Origin: Ww85 sp963745765
GTDB lineage: Bacteria > Desulfobacterota > Desulfobulbia > Desulfobulbales > Desulfocapsaceae
Direction: 5' to 3'
Assembly (NCBI GenBank): GCA_963745765.1
Contig: CAVUYQ010000015.1
Coordinates: forward strand, 124,001 to 188,000
Length of the DNA: 64,000 nucleotides
Shown here: one piece after another, positions 35,447 through 44,852 of the stretch
Position numbering within the stretch: position 1 is the stretch's first letter
Layout of the letters: every line of letters begins with the position of its first letter
Program-made: the position numbers and the translations under genes
Notes under the pieces: generated by a model
The model's database searches: none
The model's input: only the letters and a program-made list of their open reading frames with translations
What the model was told of the DNA's origin: nothing

Positions 35447-37273
35447 ATGACAGAAGAACTTAACCAATCAAACCAGGCAGGAAATGACGAAGATCTTAGT
35501 TTTGCTGAGCTTTTCGAGATGGAAGAAAACAACAGGGTTGTTGAAGTCGGCAATGTTGCCAGCGGCACTATAATAGGCGAGGATGATGATTATTACCTTA
35601 TCGACGTTGGTGACAAGGCCGAAAGCTATATTCCAAAATCTGAATTTCGTCTTGATAATCCCGAGGGCATAGCGGTCGGCGACACGATAGAAGTGTTTGT
35701 TGAACGGCGCAAGGACGAGGGCGGCCTTCTCCTGTCACGGGAAAAAGCTATCGCTATCAAGGTATGGGAAGACATTGCTAAAATCCAGGAATCTGACGGA
35801 ACGATTCAGGGTAAAATCGAAAGCCGGGTTAAAGGCGGTATGTCTGTTGATATCGGCGTCCCTGCATTCCTGCCTTATTCCCAGATTGATCTGAGACCGG
35901 TTAAAGACCTTGATGCACTTATCGGTCACTCCTTTGATTTCAAAATCCTGAAGTTCAATCGAAAGCGCAATAATGTTGTCATTTCCCGTCGCGCCATTCT
36001 CGAGGAAGAGCGCAATAAACTGCGCGAAGAGATGCGTTCCCGTCTTGAGGAAAATCAGGTCATTAGCGGTTCGATCACCAATATTACCGATTACGGTCTG
36101 TTTATTGATATGGGTGGCATGGACGGTCTTTGTCATATTACTGATCTCAGCTGGGGACGCGTATCGCACCCGGCTAAGCTTTACAAGGTCGGTCAGGAAG
36201 TAGAGGTCAAGGTTCTCAAGTACGATCGTGAAAATGATCGTGTTTCCCTCGGCATCAAGCAGCTGCGGGAAGACCCATGGGCAACGGTAACCGATCGCTA
36301 CCCGGTAGGCGAAAAAGCTGTCGGCAGCGTCGTTTCCATTACTGATTACGGTGTGTTTGTCGAGCTTGAGGAAGGGGTTGAAGGACTTATCCACGTCTCC
36401 GAAATGACCTGGTCCAAGAAGCCGCGCCATCCGTCTAAAATGGTGTCTGTTGGAGACCAGATTGAAATCATGGTTCTTAACATTGAACCTGAGACCAAGC
36501 GCATTTCTCTTGGTATGAAGCAATTGCAGCCCAATCCCTGGGATATGGTTATAGAGAGCTACCCGGTCGGTGCCATTATTGAAGGCAAGATCAAGAATAT
36601 TACCGACTTTGGTGTATTCATAGGCATTGAAGAAGGGATTGATGGGCTTATCCATGTTTCCGATCTGTCCTGGACCGAGCGAATCAAACACCCGGCGGAA
36701 AAGTATGCCAAAGGCGATACCATTCAGGCCGTTGTTCTGAAGATTGACAAGGACAATGAACGATTCTCCCTTGGTGTCAAACAACTGACTCCTGATCCCT
36801 GGCAGACTGCCTATAACAACTACCCGTCCGGTACGGTTGTTGAGGGGGAAATCACCAATGTCACCGATTTTGGTGTCTTTGTGAAACTTGAAGAAGGCAT
36901 AGAAGGTCTTGTTCATGTATCTGAGATTCCCAAAGACAAGGTTAAAAGTCCGGCTGAGCATTACAACGTTGGTGAAACGTTGAAAGCGATTGTCATCAAT
37001 GTCTCAGCAAAAGACCGTAAAATCGGTCTTTCCGTGAAGACGCTTGAAGATGATGGTGAAGTTGAGGCGGTTGAGAAGATAAGGAAAGCTGAGGCTGAAA
37101 TCGCTGAAGCGGCTCCTGCCACTTTTGGTGATCTGCTGAAGGCGGCCGCTGACAGGGGGAAACAAGTCGGAGGAATAATCCCCCTGCCTGTTATGTCAGA
37201 AGGTGAAGGTTGTTTTGCCGACTCGTTCGGCAAAACAACCTTTTTTTATATTTTGGGACAAATCTGTTGCTGA
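35447..37273 (+). CDS. rpsA: 30S ribosomal protein S1
   Basis: The product carries six S1 RNA-binding repeats; the last four are the most regular, each with IT(D/N)YGVFVELEEGVEGLIHVSE-like cores. S1 helps mRNA bind the 30S subunit. As sequenced the frame runs 608 codons, but the last about 32 residues (from GKQVGGIIP) read through an intrinsic terminator and are probably an artefact: one base fewer in GGGGG 37155-37159 gives ADRGNKSEE and a stop at 37176-37178, before the terminator. The gene is followed by ihfB, a common neighbour. Confidence 0.95.
   Translation: MTEELNQSNQAGNDEDLSFAELFEMEENNRVVEVGNVASGTIIGEDDDYYLIDVGDKAESYIPKSEFRLDNPEGIAVGDTIEVFVERRKDEGGLLLSREKAIAIKVWEDIAKIQESDGTIQGKIESRVKGGMSVDIGVPAFLPYSQIDLRPVKDLDALIGHSFDFKILKFNRKRNNVVISRRAILEEERNKLREEMRSRLEENQVISGSITNITDYGLFIDMGGMDGLCHITDLSWGRVSHPAKLYKVGQEVEVKVLKYDRENDRVSLGIKQLREDPWATVTDRYPVGEKAVGSVVSITDYGVFVELEEGVEGLIHVSEMTWSKKPRHPSKMVSVGDQIEIMVLNIEPETKRISLGMKQLQPNPWDMVIESYPVGAIIEGKIKNITDFGVFIGIEEGIDGLIHVSDLSWTERIKHPAEKYAKGDTIQAVVLKIDKDNERFSLGVKQLTPDPWQTAYNNYPSGTVVEGEITNVTDFGVFVKLEEGIEGLVHVSEIPKDKVKSPAEHYNVGETLKAIVINVSAKDRKIGLSVKTLEDDGEVEAVEKIRKAEAEIAEAAPATFGDLLKAAADRGKQVGGIIPLPVMSEGEGCFADSFGKTTFFYILGQICC
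37206..37247 (+). terminator. Intrinsic terminator of rpsA
   Basis: A 16-bp perfect stem (AAGGTTGTTTTGCCGA, 37206-37221, with its complement at 37227-37242), a 5-base loop and seven T. It lies inside the nominal rpsA frame but after the corrected stop at 37178, which supports the view that the rpsA 3' end carries a frame error. Confidence 0.92.
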
Positions 37274-37291
37274 AAAAAGGGTTTAAAGCAG

Positions 37292-37582
37292 ATGAGTATC
37301 TTAAAAAAAGAACTGGTAGATCAGATTAGTAACGACCTGGAAATCCATAAACAAGATGTCACCGTAGCGGTTGACATCATCCTTGATTCGATGGCTGAAG
37401 CACTATCCGAGGGCAGACGCGTGGAACTCAGGGGGTTTGGCAGCTTCTCAACACGCAGCCGCAAAGCCAGACAAACCAAAAATCCCCGTACCGGGGTCAT
37501 GATGGATATTGGTGAGCGCAAGACGATTCACTTTACCATGAGCAAATCGTTGAAAGAAACGTTGATTAAAGGAAAGGGGTGA
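37292..37582 (+). CDS. ihfB: Integration host factor/HU-family DNA-binding protein, IHF-beta-like
   Basis: A 96-residue DNABII protein. The arms and proline tip are seen in FGSFSTRSRKARQTKNPRTG, and the N-terminal helices in KKELVDQISNDLEIHKQDVT. Location immediately after rpsA is the usual site of ihfB (himD) in Gram-negative bacteria, though HU cannot be ruled out from sequence alone. It bends DNA for recombination and sigma-54 promoters. Its last 17 bp overlap the 3' end of the convergent YciO-type gene. Confidence 0.82.
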   Translation: MSILKKELVDQISNDLEIHKQDVTVAVDIILDSMAEALSEGRRVELRGFGSFSTRSRKARQTKNPRTGVMMDIGERKTIHFTMSKSLKETLIKGKG

Positions 37583-38177
37583 CATCGCCCTTTCCAATCC
37601 TGAAGATTTCGGGGACATCACCCGTTAAATCAATGACCGATGACGGGTCAGGGTAGGCGGCTCCACCGTCTATCAGGATATCGACCCGATTGCCGATCAG
37701 TTCTTCAATCTGAAAGAACTCGGTCGGCATAACGGCGTCCTCTTTAACCGGGATACTGGTATTGATGATCGGTGAACCAAGTTCCTCCAGCAGGGCGTGG
37801 CAGATTTTATTTTCCGGCACACGTATACCAACGGTTTTCTGCCGGTTCGTCATGACTTTAGGAACGAGTTTGGTGCCGGGCAAAACGAAGGTGTAGGGCC
37901 CAGGTAGATTCTTTTTCAGCAGGCGATAGGCGGTATTTGATACGTGTGCGTATTCGCTGATATTTTTTAAATCATAACACATAAAAGAAAACGGCTTGTT
38001 ATGGGGCCTTCTTTTAAGCTGGATAAGCCGTTTGATAGCCTTCGGGCTGAACATGTCGCAACCAATACCATATCCGGTATCGGTGGGATAACAGATGATT
38101 GCTCCCTGCCTGATCCGGGCGACGATTGTTTTGATATGCCGGGGCTGAGGATTGTCTGGATTTATTTCAAAAATCAT
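37566..38177 (-). CDS. Sua5/YciO/YrdC-family protein, YciO type
   Basis: A 203-residue protein with the YrdC fold: IVARIRQGAIICYPTDTGYGIG, KRRPHNKPFSFMCYDLKNIS, NLPGPYTFVLPGTK and IRVPENKICHALLEELGSPII. The SFMC and NLPGPYTF stretches are closer to YciO than to TsaC. The family makes threonylcarbamoyl-AMP for the t6A tRNA modification; YciO members are less well characterised. It is convergent with ihfB and shares its last bases with it. Confidence 0.85.
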   Translation of the reverse strand: MIFEINPDNPQPRHIKTIVARIRQGAIICYPTDTGYGIGCDMFSPKAIKRLIQLKRRPHNKPFSFMCYDLKNISEYAHVSNTAYRLLKKNLPGPYTFVLPGTKLVPKVMTNRQKTVGIRVPENKICHALLEELGSPIINTSIPVKEDAVMPTEFFQIEELIGNRVDILIDGGAAYPDPSSVIDLTGDVPEIFRIGKGDVTPFL

Positions 38178-38367
38178 ATCTGCTCTGTTTTTCGTTTGTT
38201 GCCATTCCCGTTTTTCCGCTCATTCTGCGGTGTAACCCGGCACTATCGTTTAAAACAATCGAGCTTTTTTATAAAGATGTTTTACAATATGGATTATTTT
38301 CTATCGTCTGTCTTATTTCTTTGGAGTTTCAGGTGCTTGGCCGTTTTCCCTGTAAAAGGAGTTACCT

Positions 38368-39831
38368 ATGTTACCAGATAATGTTGAAATGGCACTAACT
38401 TTTGATGATCTCCTGCTCGTACCGGCTGCTTCTGAAGTACTGCCAAACGAGGTATCCCTGGAGACCCGGCTGACCGATAAGATTACCCTGAATTGTCCGC
38501 TGATCAGTGCCGCCATGGACACGGTTACCGAATCTGCAACGGCCATTGCCATGGCACGCGAAGGGGGGATCGGCATAATCCACAAGAATATGACAATCGA
38601 CCAGCAGGCTCTTGAGGTTGAGCGGGTGAAAAAATCGGAGTCGGGAATGATAATCGACCCGATTGTGGTCAGGCAGGAGCAATCTGTTGCCGAAGTCCAG
38701 GAGATTATGAGCCGATACAAAATTTCCGGTCTGCCGGTTCTGCACGAGGGAAAACTGGTTGGCATCGTTACCAATCGCGATCTGCGGTTTGTCTCCGACA
38801 ACGATCTCAGGGTTTCAGATGTAATGACCAGTAAAAATCTGGTTACCGCCAAGGTCGGCATAGATCTTGAGCATTCCAAGGCATTGCTTCATGAGCATCG
38901 TATTGAGAAGCTGCTGGTGGTTGATGATGCTGGAAAACTCAAAGGGCTCATAACGATCAAGGATCTTGAGAAGATCCGAAAATATCCACTTGCCGCCAAG
39001 GACGAGTTCGGCCGTTTGCTGGTCGGGGCTGCCATTGGTGTCGGGAAGAGCGTTATAGCCGACGCCGGGCAATTGGTCAAAGCCGGCGTTGATGTCCTGG
39101 TGTTTGATTCGGCACATGGTCATTCTGCCGGCGTGATTAAGAGCCTGAAGGCAGTTCGCGCAGCATTTCCAGACCTGCAGATCATCGCCGGCAATATTGC
39201 CACCGCAGAGGCTGCCGAGGACCTGATCAAGGCAGGTGTCAATGCCATTAAGGTAGGGGTCGGGCCGGGATCAATCTGTACGACCAGGATCGTAGCCGGT
39301 GTCGGTGTGCCGCAGGTGACAGCACTTCGTGACTGCACAAGGATTGCCAATAAGTATAATATACCGGTCATCGCTGATGGGGGTATCAAGTATTCCGGCG
39401 ACCTGGCAAAAGCCATCGGAGCGGGTGCCTCAACTATCATGATCGGCAGCCTTTTTGCCGGTACCGACGAGACTCCGGGTGAAACGTTTCTCTACCAGGG
39501 ACGGACCTATAAAGGCTATCGCGGCATGGGTTCCCTGGGAGCTATGTCGCAAGGCTCGTCTGACAGGTATTTTCAAGCGGAGATCTCCGCTACCTCAAAG
39601 CTTGTTCCAGAGGGTATTGAGGGCAAGGTTCCCTATCGTGGGCCGCTTGTTAATATCATTTACCAGCTGCTTGGTGGACTCCGTTCCGGCATGGGCTATG
39701 TCGGTGCTGCCAGCATCGCTCAACTGCAGGAGCGGGCCCGGTTTGTGAGGATTTCTGCCGCCGGGCTGCGCGAGTCGCATGTCCATGATGTCATTATAAC
39801 CAAGGAAGCGCCAAATTATCACATGACGTGA
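38368..39831 (+). CDS. guaB: Inosine-5'-monophosphate dehydrogenase
   Basis: A 487-residue enzyme that oxidises IMP to XMP with NAD. It has the N-terminal FDDLLLVPA signature, two CBS domains inserted near residues 95-205, and the catalytic loop GPGSICTTRIVAG with the nucleophile Cys, followed by GGIKYSGDLAKAIGAGA and the flap YRGMGSLGAM. The start ATG (MLPDNVEMALTFDDLL) follows AAAAGGAG. guaA is 45 bp downstream, so both form a GMP-synthesis operon. Confidence 0.97.
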   Translation: MLPDNVEMALTFDDLLLVPAASEVLPNEVSLETRLTDKITLNCPLISAAMDTVTESATAIAMAREGGIGIIHKNMTIDQQALEVERVKKSESGMIIDPIVVRQEQSVAEVQEIMSRYKISGLPVLHEGKLVGIVTNRDLRFVSDNDLRVSDVMTSKNLVTAKVGIDLEHSKALLHEHRIEKLLVVDDAGKLKGLITIKDLEKIRKYPLAAKDEFGRLLVGAAIGVGKSVIADAGQLVKAGVDVLVFDSAHGHSAGVIKSLKAVRAAFPDLQIIAGNIATAEAAEDLIKAGVNAIKVGVGPGSICTTRIVAGVGVPQVTALRDCTRIANKYNIPVIADGGIKYSGDLAKAIGAGASTIMIGSLFAGTDETPGETFLYQGRTYKGYRGMGSLGAMSQGSSDRYFQAEISATSKLVPEGIEGKVPYRGPLVNIIYQLLGGLRSGMGYVGAASIAQLQERARFVRISAAGLRESHVHDVIITKEAPNYHMT

Positions 39832-39876
39832 TCCGCCTGATTATCATTCAGCCAAACAATAGAGGCCTGTCCCGCT

Positions 39877-41427
39877 ATGAGCATGCACGATGAAATGATT
39901 CTCATACTTGATTTCGGATCCCAGACCACCCAGTTGATTGCCAGAAGAATCAGGGAGCAGAAGGTTTACTGTGAGATTCACCCCTTCTCGATCCCGATCG
40001 AGAAAATCAGGGAAATGAAACCGAAAGGGATTGTTCTCTCGGGTGGACCCTGCTCGGTGTATGACGAGGGCGCCCCGCATTCCGATCCGGCTCTGTTCGA
40101 ACTTGCGATCCCCATTCTTGGTATATGTTACGGTGCGCAGCTGATGATCCTGCAGTTTGGAGGCCGGGTGGAAAAGGCGGAAAAAAGAGAGTTTGGCAAA
40201 GCCGAATTGCAGGTACTCGATACCGAAGGGCTTTTTGCCGGTCTTGAAACGGGTGCGGTGCATCATCAGGTCTGGATGAGTCACGGCGACCGGGTTGAAG
40301 TGGTGCCGGATGGTTTTGAGGCATCAGCTATCAGTGCCCATTCGCCTTTCGCGGCACTGAGGCATCGCTTTATGCCGTTTGTTGCCGTACAGTTCCATCC
40401 AGAGGTGGCCCACACCCTGATAGGAACCGATGTCCTGCGCAACTTTATTTTCGGTTTCTGCGACTGCAAGCCGGACTGGACCATGCATTCCTTTATCGAG
40501 TCAACCGTGGCCGCCATCAGAAAACAGGTGGGTGACAACAAGGTTATCTGTGCACTGTCGGGCGGTGTTGATTCTTCGGTGACGGCCGCCATTGTCCATC
40601 GGGCGATAGGCAACCAGCTGACCTGTATCTATGTCAATAACGGCCTGATGCGGACGGGCGAATCGGAAGCGATTCTGCGGTTTTTCAGGGAGAAGAGCAA
40701 ACTTACTGTCATCGATGTTGATGCCACCTTGTTTTTTCTCTCGGAGCTGGACGGGGTCGTCGACCCGGAGATCAAGAGGAAGAAAATCGGCCTGGGCTTT
40801 ATCCGGATATTTGAGGAAGAGGCGGGCAAACTCGGCAATGTTACTTTCCTGGCACAGGGTACGCTTTATCCCGACGTGATAGAATCGGTCTCTTTTCGCG
40901 GTGAAGCGCCGATCAAGTCGCATCATAATGTCGGTGGGCTTCCGGAAATCATGAAGCTTGAACTGATTGAACCGCTGCGTGAACTGTTCAAGGACGAGGT
41001 ACGGAAACTCGGGCTTGAGCTGGGCCTGCCGGAAGAGGCCATCCATCGTCAGCCTTTTCCCGGACCGGGTCTTGGTATCAGGATCATGGGTGAGATCACC
41101 CGGGATCGGCTTGATATTGTTCGCCAGGCAGATGTTATTGTCTTAAGTGAGATGAAAAAACACGGCTGGTACCGCAAGGTGTGGCAATCTTTTGCTGTTC
41201 TTCTGCCGATCCAGACCGTTGGCGTTATGGGGGATGGCCGCACCTATGAGCATGTGATAGCCATTCGCTGTGTGGACTCACGGGATGCAATGACAGCGGA
41301 CTGGTCCCGGGTCCCGTATGATATTCTCGGTATCATTTCCACTCGCATCATCAACGAGGTGCGCGGTGTAAACCGGGTAGTTTATGACATCTCATCCAAG
41401 CCGCCCGCGACAATCGAGTGGGAATAG
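39877..41427 (+). CDS. guaA: GMP synthase (glutamine-hydrolysing)
   Basis: A 516-residue enzyme that aminates XMP to GMP. The class I amidotransferase domain has VLSGGPCSVYDE and the nucleophile Cys in ILGICYGAQL, with the His-Glu pair in VQFHPEVAH. The ATP-pyrophosphatase domain has the PP-loop SGGVDSSVTA, and the C-terminal dimer domain ends SSKPPATIEWE, the standard end. Starts MSMHDEM or MHDEM are both in frame. It follows guaB directly. Confidence 0.97.
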   Translation: MSMHDEMILILDFGSQTTQLIARRIREQKVYCEIHPFSIPIEKIREMKPKGIVLSGGPCSVYDEGAPHSDPALFELAIPILGICYGAQLMILQFGGRVEKAEKREFGKAELQVLDTEGLFAGLETGAVHHQVWMSHGDRVEVVPDGFEASAISAHSPFAALRHRFMPFVAVQFHPEVAHTLIGTDVLRNFIFGFCDCKPDWTMHSFIESTVAAIRKQVGDNKVICALSGGVDSSVTAAIVHRAIGNQLTCIYVNNGLMRTGESEAILRFFREKSKLTVIDVDATLFFLSELDGVVDPEIKRKKIGLGFIRIFEEEAGKLGNVTFLAQGTLYPDVIESVSFRGEAPIKSHHNVGGLPEIMKLELIEPLRELFKDEVRKLGLELGLPEEAIHRQPFPGPGLGIRIMGEITRDRLDIVRQADVIVLSEMKKHGWYRKVWQSFAVLLPIQTVGVMGDGRTYEHVIAIRCVDSRDAMTADWSRVPYDILGIISTRIINEVRGVNRVVYDISSKPPATIEWE

Positions 41428-41443
41428 CAGGGATGGAGGGATT

Positions 41444-42202
41444 ATGCTGAAAACCGGAATCTATGTTGACGCTGAAAACATCAGGTTGTCCGGTGGTTAC
41501 GGAATGCGCTACGATGTCCTGGTGGACCTGGCCAATGCCGGGAATTCGGTTCTGCTGCGGGCCAACTCATATCTTGCCGAGGATCGAACCCGTACCAAGG
41601 AAGACGATGATTACCGTCTGAAACTCTATCGTTATCACGATATTCTGCGTCAATGCGGTTTCAAGCTTATCAAGAAGTACGTAAAGCATTTTGTCGATGA
41701 CGAGGGCATACTGACCACCAAGGCCAATGCAGATATGGATCTTGCCATCGATGCGCTTCTGCAGGCCTGCAATCTTGATCGGATCATCCTGCTCACCGGT
41801 GACGGAGATTTTATCCGTCTTGTCCTTGCCCTGCAGAATATGGGCTGCCGGGTAGATGTTATCGGCTTTGACAATGTCAGCCATGAACTCAAGGAAGCAG
41901 CCGACAGCTACCTCTCGGGATTTCTTATTCCGGGCCTCCTGCCCATTACCCCCGAAAAGGACAATCGCCGGCGTGGTGTTCCGGTTAACTACAATCCGGA
42001 CAGGGGTTTTGGCTTTATGCGTTACTACCGCCTGACAGGAGACGGGCTGTCTACGGATACAGTGTTTTTCCACTGCTCGAAATCAAGTGTTGCCAATGAC
42101 AGTGTCTTTCTCGATTCAGCCTCTATTTTTGAATTTTCCATCGTACAGAATCCGGATAACCATAACCGGACAGAGGCAACGGACATTACTCCGCTGGAAT
42201 AG
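41444..42202 (+). CDS. NYN-domain (LabA/DUF88-like) protein with C-terminal cold-shock-like domain
   Basis: From ATG 41444 (GGAGGG just before) the product has 252 residues. The NYN/PIN-like domain shows the acidic residues expected at a metal site: GIYVDAENIR, ADMDLAIDALLQ and LLTGDGDFIRLV. The C-terminal part, VPVNYNPDRGFGFMRYYRL followed by TVFFHCSKS, has the RGFGF and FFH cores of RNP1/RNP2-type cold-shock domains. A combined RNA-binding ribonuclease is a reasonable inference. It starts 16 bp after guaA and may be cotranscribed with it. Confidence 0.8.
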   Translation: MLKTGIYVDAENIRLSGGYGMRYDVLVDLANAGNSVLLRANSYLAEDRTRTKEDDDYRLKLYRYHDILRQCGFKLIKKYVKHFVDDEGILTTKANADMDLAIDALLQACNLDRIILLTGDGDFIRLVLALQNMGCRVDVIGFDNVSHELKEAADSYLSGFLIPGLLPITPEKDNRRRGVPVNYNPDRGFGFMRYYRLTGDGLSTDTVFFHCSKSSVANDSVFLDSASIFEFSIVQNPDNHNRTEATDITPLE

Positions 42203-42254
42203 CGGGCTCAGCCTTCACATAACCGTATATCTCAAGTTATCGACGGAGGGGAAT

Positions 42255-43085
42255 ATGGCCGGATTAGATTACCAAATGATTCAGAGCTTCATTATAGCCT
42301 ATGGTTTAAAGGTGCTCGCCGCATTGCTTGTTCTTGTTATCGGAAACTGGCTGGCCAAAAAATTGACAGCCCTTTTCGTGATCGTCATGGAGCGTCATAA
42401 TATCGAAGTTACCCTAACGAAATTTTTGCGAAACATTATCTATTATGCAATGATGACTGTCGTTGTCATAGCGGCTGCCGGGCAGCTGGGTGTCAATACC
42501 ACCTCTTTTCTTACGGTAATTGGTGCCGCAGGCCTTGCCATCGGTCTTGCCCTGAAGGACTCACTGTCCAATTTTTCGGCAGGCGTCATGCTCATCCTTT
42601 TCCGCCCCTTCAAGGTCGGTGATGCGGTGACGGTAGCAGGGGAAACAGGAACCGTGCAGGAGATTACCGTTTTCTCTACGATTCTCAATACGCCGGATAA
42701 TCAGCGGAAAATCCTGCCGAACAGTACCATCACAGGACGCACCATCACCAACATCACCGCAAATCCAACCCGACGAATCGATATGGTGTTCGGTATCGGC
42801 TATGATGACGATATCAAGCAGGCAGAAAAAATCCTGCAGGAGGTCGTACACAAGGATCCCCGGGTGCTTACCGATCCTGCTGCAACTATTGCGGTGGCCG
42901 AACTGGCCGCCTCCTCGGTTGATTTTGTGGTCCGTCCCTGGGTGAAAACCGGCGACTACTGGGCGGTGAAATGCAGTCTGACCGAGAAGATAAAATGTGC
43001 GCTGGACGAGGCGGGAATTACCATTCCCTATCCACAACAGGATGTGCATATGCACCAGGTCGGCGACAAGCAAAAAGAGACATAA
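42255..43085 (+). CDS. Small-conductance mechanosensitive channel (MscS family)
   Basis: A 276-residue protein with three N-terminal membrane helices. TM3 has the glycine/alanine-rich pore pattern GAAGLAIGLALKDSLSNFSAGVMLILFRPF, then the beta domain (FKVGDAVTVAGETGTVQEITVFST) and the soluble vestibule with NPTRRIDMVFGIGYDDD. It opens under membrane tension to release solutes. GGAGGGG precedes ATG 42255. Family length is normal. The truncated glucokinase starts 3 bp after the stop. Confidence 0.93.
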   Translation: MAGLDYQMIQSFIIAYGLKVLAALLVLVIGNWLAKKLTALFVIVMERHNIEVTLTKFLRNIIYYAMMTVVVIAAAGQLGVNTTSFLTVIGAAGLAIGLALKDSLSNFSAGVMLILFRPFKVGDAVTVAGETGTVQEITVFSTILNTPDNQRKILPNSTITGRTITNITANPTRRIDMVFGIGYDDDIKQAEKILQEVVHKDPRVLTDPAATIAVAELAASSVDFVVRPWVKTGDYWAVKCSLTEKIKCALDEAGITIPYPQQDVHMHQVGDKQKET

Positions 43086-43087
43086 CA

Positions 43088-43369
43088 TTGGCAGCATCAT
43101 CGACACCAGGCAGTACCTATCTCGCTATTGACATTGGCGGCACGAAAACCTTGCTGGCAGTGTATCGGCTGACGGATGATTCCTATACGCCACTTGCAAA
43201 AAAACGTTTTCGCAGTGCTGATTACGGAGGTGTCGAAGCGATTATCGAAGAGTTTCGAACGGATCTTGGTTTCTGCCCGGATTCGGTGATACTTGGTATT
43301 GCCGGTGTTGCCGGTGAAACGCAGGCCATGGCAGAGAGCTTCTCAGGAAGGGTCACTCTTTCTAGATAA
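43088..43369 (+). pseudogene. Truncated glucokinase-like gene
   Basis: From TTG 43088 only 93 codons are present: STYLAIDIGGTKTLLAVYRL is the phosphate-1 ATP motif of bacterial glucokinases, and VILGIAGVAGETQAM continues the fold. A complete enzyme needs about 320 residues; here the sequence ends with VTLSR and a stop, and no other frame carries the remainder. A deletion has therefore removed about 70 percent of the gene. The next gene starts 9 bp later, which may mark the deletion joint. Confidence 0.7.
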
Positions 43370-43378
43370 ATATCGCTT

Positions 43379-44497
43379 ATGGATGGTCTTTTTTCTTCAC
43401 GTCTAGGCCCGTCTGAGCGTTCCCGGCTTATGGTAGTGCTCCCCAGGTTTTTCCCGGCCTCCGATGAATATAAGAGGATTCAGGTTCTGGGAAACGGCAA
43501 TATCAATGATACCTATCTAATCGACTTTGTACACCGGCAGCCGGCGGTACTGCAGCGCATAAATGCAGTAGTTTTTCCTGAGCCTTCCCTGGTTGCCGGC
43601 AATTTCAGCATGATCTCAAAGCATATTGATGCAAAACAGCGTCAGGCAGGGGGCGAAGCGGTGTTTCCCCGTGCCATTCCAGAAATCACCGGCAAGCCCT
43701 ATCTTCTTGATGGGGCTGGTGATATCTGGCGGGCGATGGCGTATATCGAAAATACGGAAAGTCATCGTTTTGTAAAAGATCAAAGCCAGGCTTTTGAGGG
43801 AGGCAGAATTCTTGGCCGTTTCCATCTCCTGCTGGATGATCTTGACCCGAAAACCCTTTCTCAGCCGATACCCGGATTTCATGACCTTCCCGGTTATTGC
43901 CTTGCCTACCGGAGCGCTTGTTCATACCACCGACGCAATAATTCGGATGAGCTGGACTCCTGCTGCAAGGCCATCAACAGGCGGCTGAAAGACGCTGCAA
44001 TTCTGGAGAGGAGCCGGCAGCAAAGACAGATACGCCGGCGGGTAATCCATGGTGACCCAAAATGTGACAATATCCTCTTTGACAAACAGACCGGAGATGC
44101 GGTGGCCTTGATTGATTTCGATACCGTTTCCTCGGGCCTGCTGCAATATGATCTCGGTGATTGTTTGCGGTCCTTTTGCAACCCGGCCGGTGAAAAGCCG
44201 GAAACGCTGGACGATGTTTACTTTGATATGGAGAGATGTGGCCGGGTATTAAGCGGTTACCAATCCTCGGGAGCGCCTCTGTCAGTGGCTGAACGCGGTT
44301 TGATATACCAGGGTGTCCGGCTGCTTACCTTTGAGCTTGGCCTTCGTTTCCTGACCGACTATCTTGCCGGGGATCGCTATTTCAAGGTCAGCCATGAACG
44401 GGAAAATCTCGACAGAACCATGGTGCAGATCAGGCTACTTGAAAGTATCGAAAAGCAGCAGACGGCCATTGAATCCATTGTTGCAGCGCTGGGTTGA
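43379..44497 (+). CDS. Phosphotransferase-family small-molecule kinase (APH fold)
   Basis: A 372-residue protein with the aminoglycoside-phosphotransferase fold: a nucleotide-loop region (IQVLGNGNINDTYLIDF), catalytic loop VIHGDPKCDNILFD and the metal motif LIDFDTVSSG. Similar proteins include N-acetylhexosamine kinases; the adjacent glucokinase relic hints at a sugar substrate, but this is inference. Length agrees with that subgroup. No ribosome site is evident before ATG 43379; a later Met in the first 20 residues (LMVVLPRFF) is possible. Confidence 0.75.
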   Translation: MDGLFSSRLGPSERSRLMVVLPRFFPASDEYKRIQVLGNGNINDTYLIDFVHRQPAVLQRINAVVFPEPSLVAGNFSMISKHIDAKQRQAGGEAVFPRAIPEITGKPYLLDGAGDIWRAMAYIENTESHRFVKDQSQAFEGGRILGRFHLLLDDLDPKTLSQPIPGFHDLPGYCLAYRSACSYHRRNNSDELDSCCKAINRRLKDAAILERSRQQRQIRRRVIHGDPKCDNILFDKQTGDAVALIDFDTVSSGLLQYDLGDCLRSFCNPAGEKPETLDDVYFDMERCGRVLSGYQSSGAPLSVAERGLIYQGVRLLTFELGLRFLTDYLAGDRYFKVSHERENLDRTMVQIRLLESIEKQQTAIESIVAALG

Positions 44498-44852
44498 TCA
44501 GAAATAGCCTCTCGTACATGGAAATATTTCTTTAATTCAGCTGAATTTTTGAGGTCATCCTGAGAGGGGAAAATATTGTGACACTCCAGCTCAGTGATAT
44601 TATGTTCTATTATCAGAATGATTTTCATGCTAAAGCAGGCCTGATATTCTGATCATTTTTGTGGTGTCAGGCAGGAATCGCCTGCCCGGCGGTAACTTCC
44701 GCTTTTGGCTCCTGTCCTGTACTCTGCAGGAATTTGTCCCGGAAATCAAAATGTAGTAGCAGGAGAAGAACAAGTCATCAATGTTCCTTATACCATCCGG
44801 CTTTTTGAAAAAAGAGTATAATAGACAATATCCATAGAATTCCCGTGAGACA
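44498..44852. other. Intergenic region before tgt
   Basis: This 355-bp region has no gene I can support. It includes an inverted repeat ATCAGAAT/ATTCTGAT with a spacer of about 24 bases around 44608-44651, followed by a short T-run, which could be a weak terminator of the phosphotransferase gene. It must also carry the tgt promoter. Confidence 0.35.

Noticed and set aside
35735..36961. Minus-strand open frame of 408 codons
   Set aside because: It lies entirely opposite rpsA, whose S1 repeats explain the codon pattern; no ribosome site or recognisable domain.
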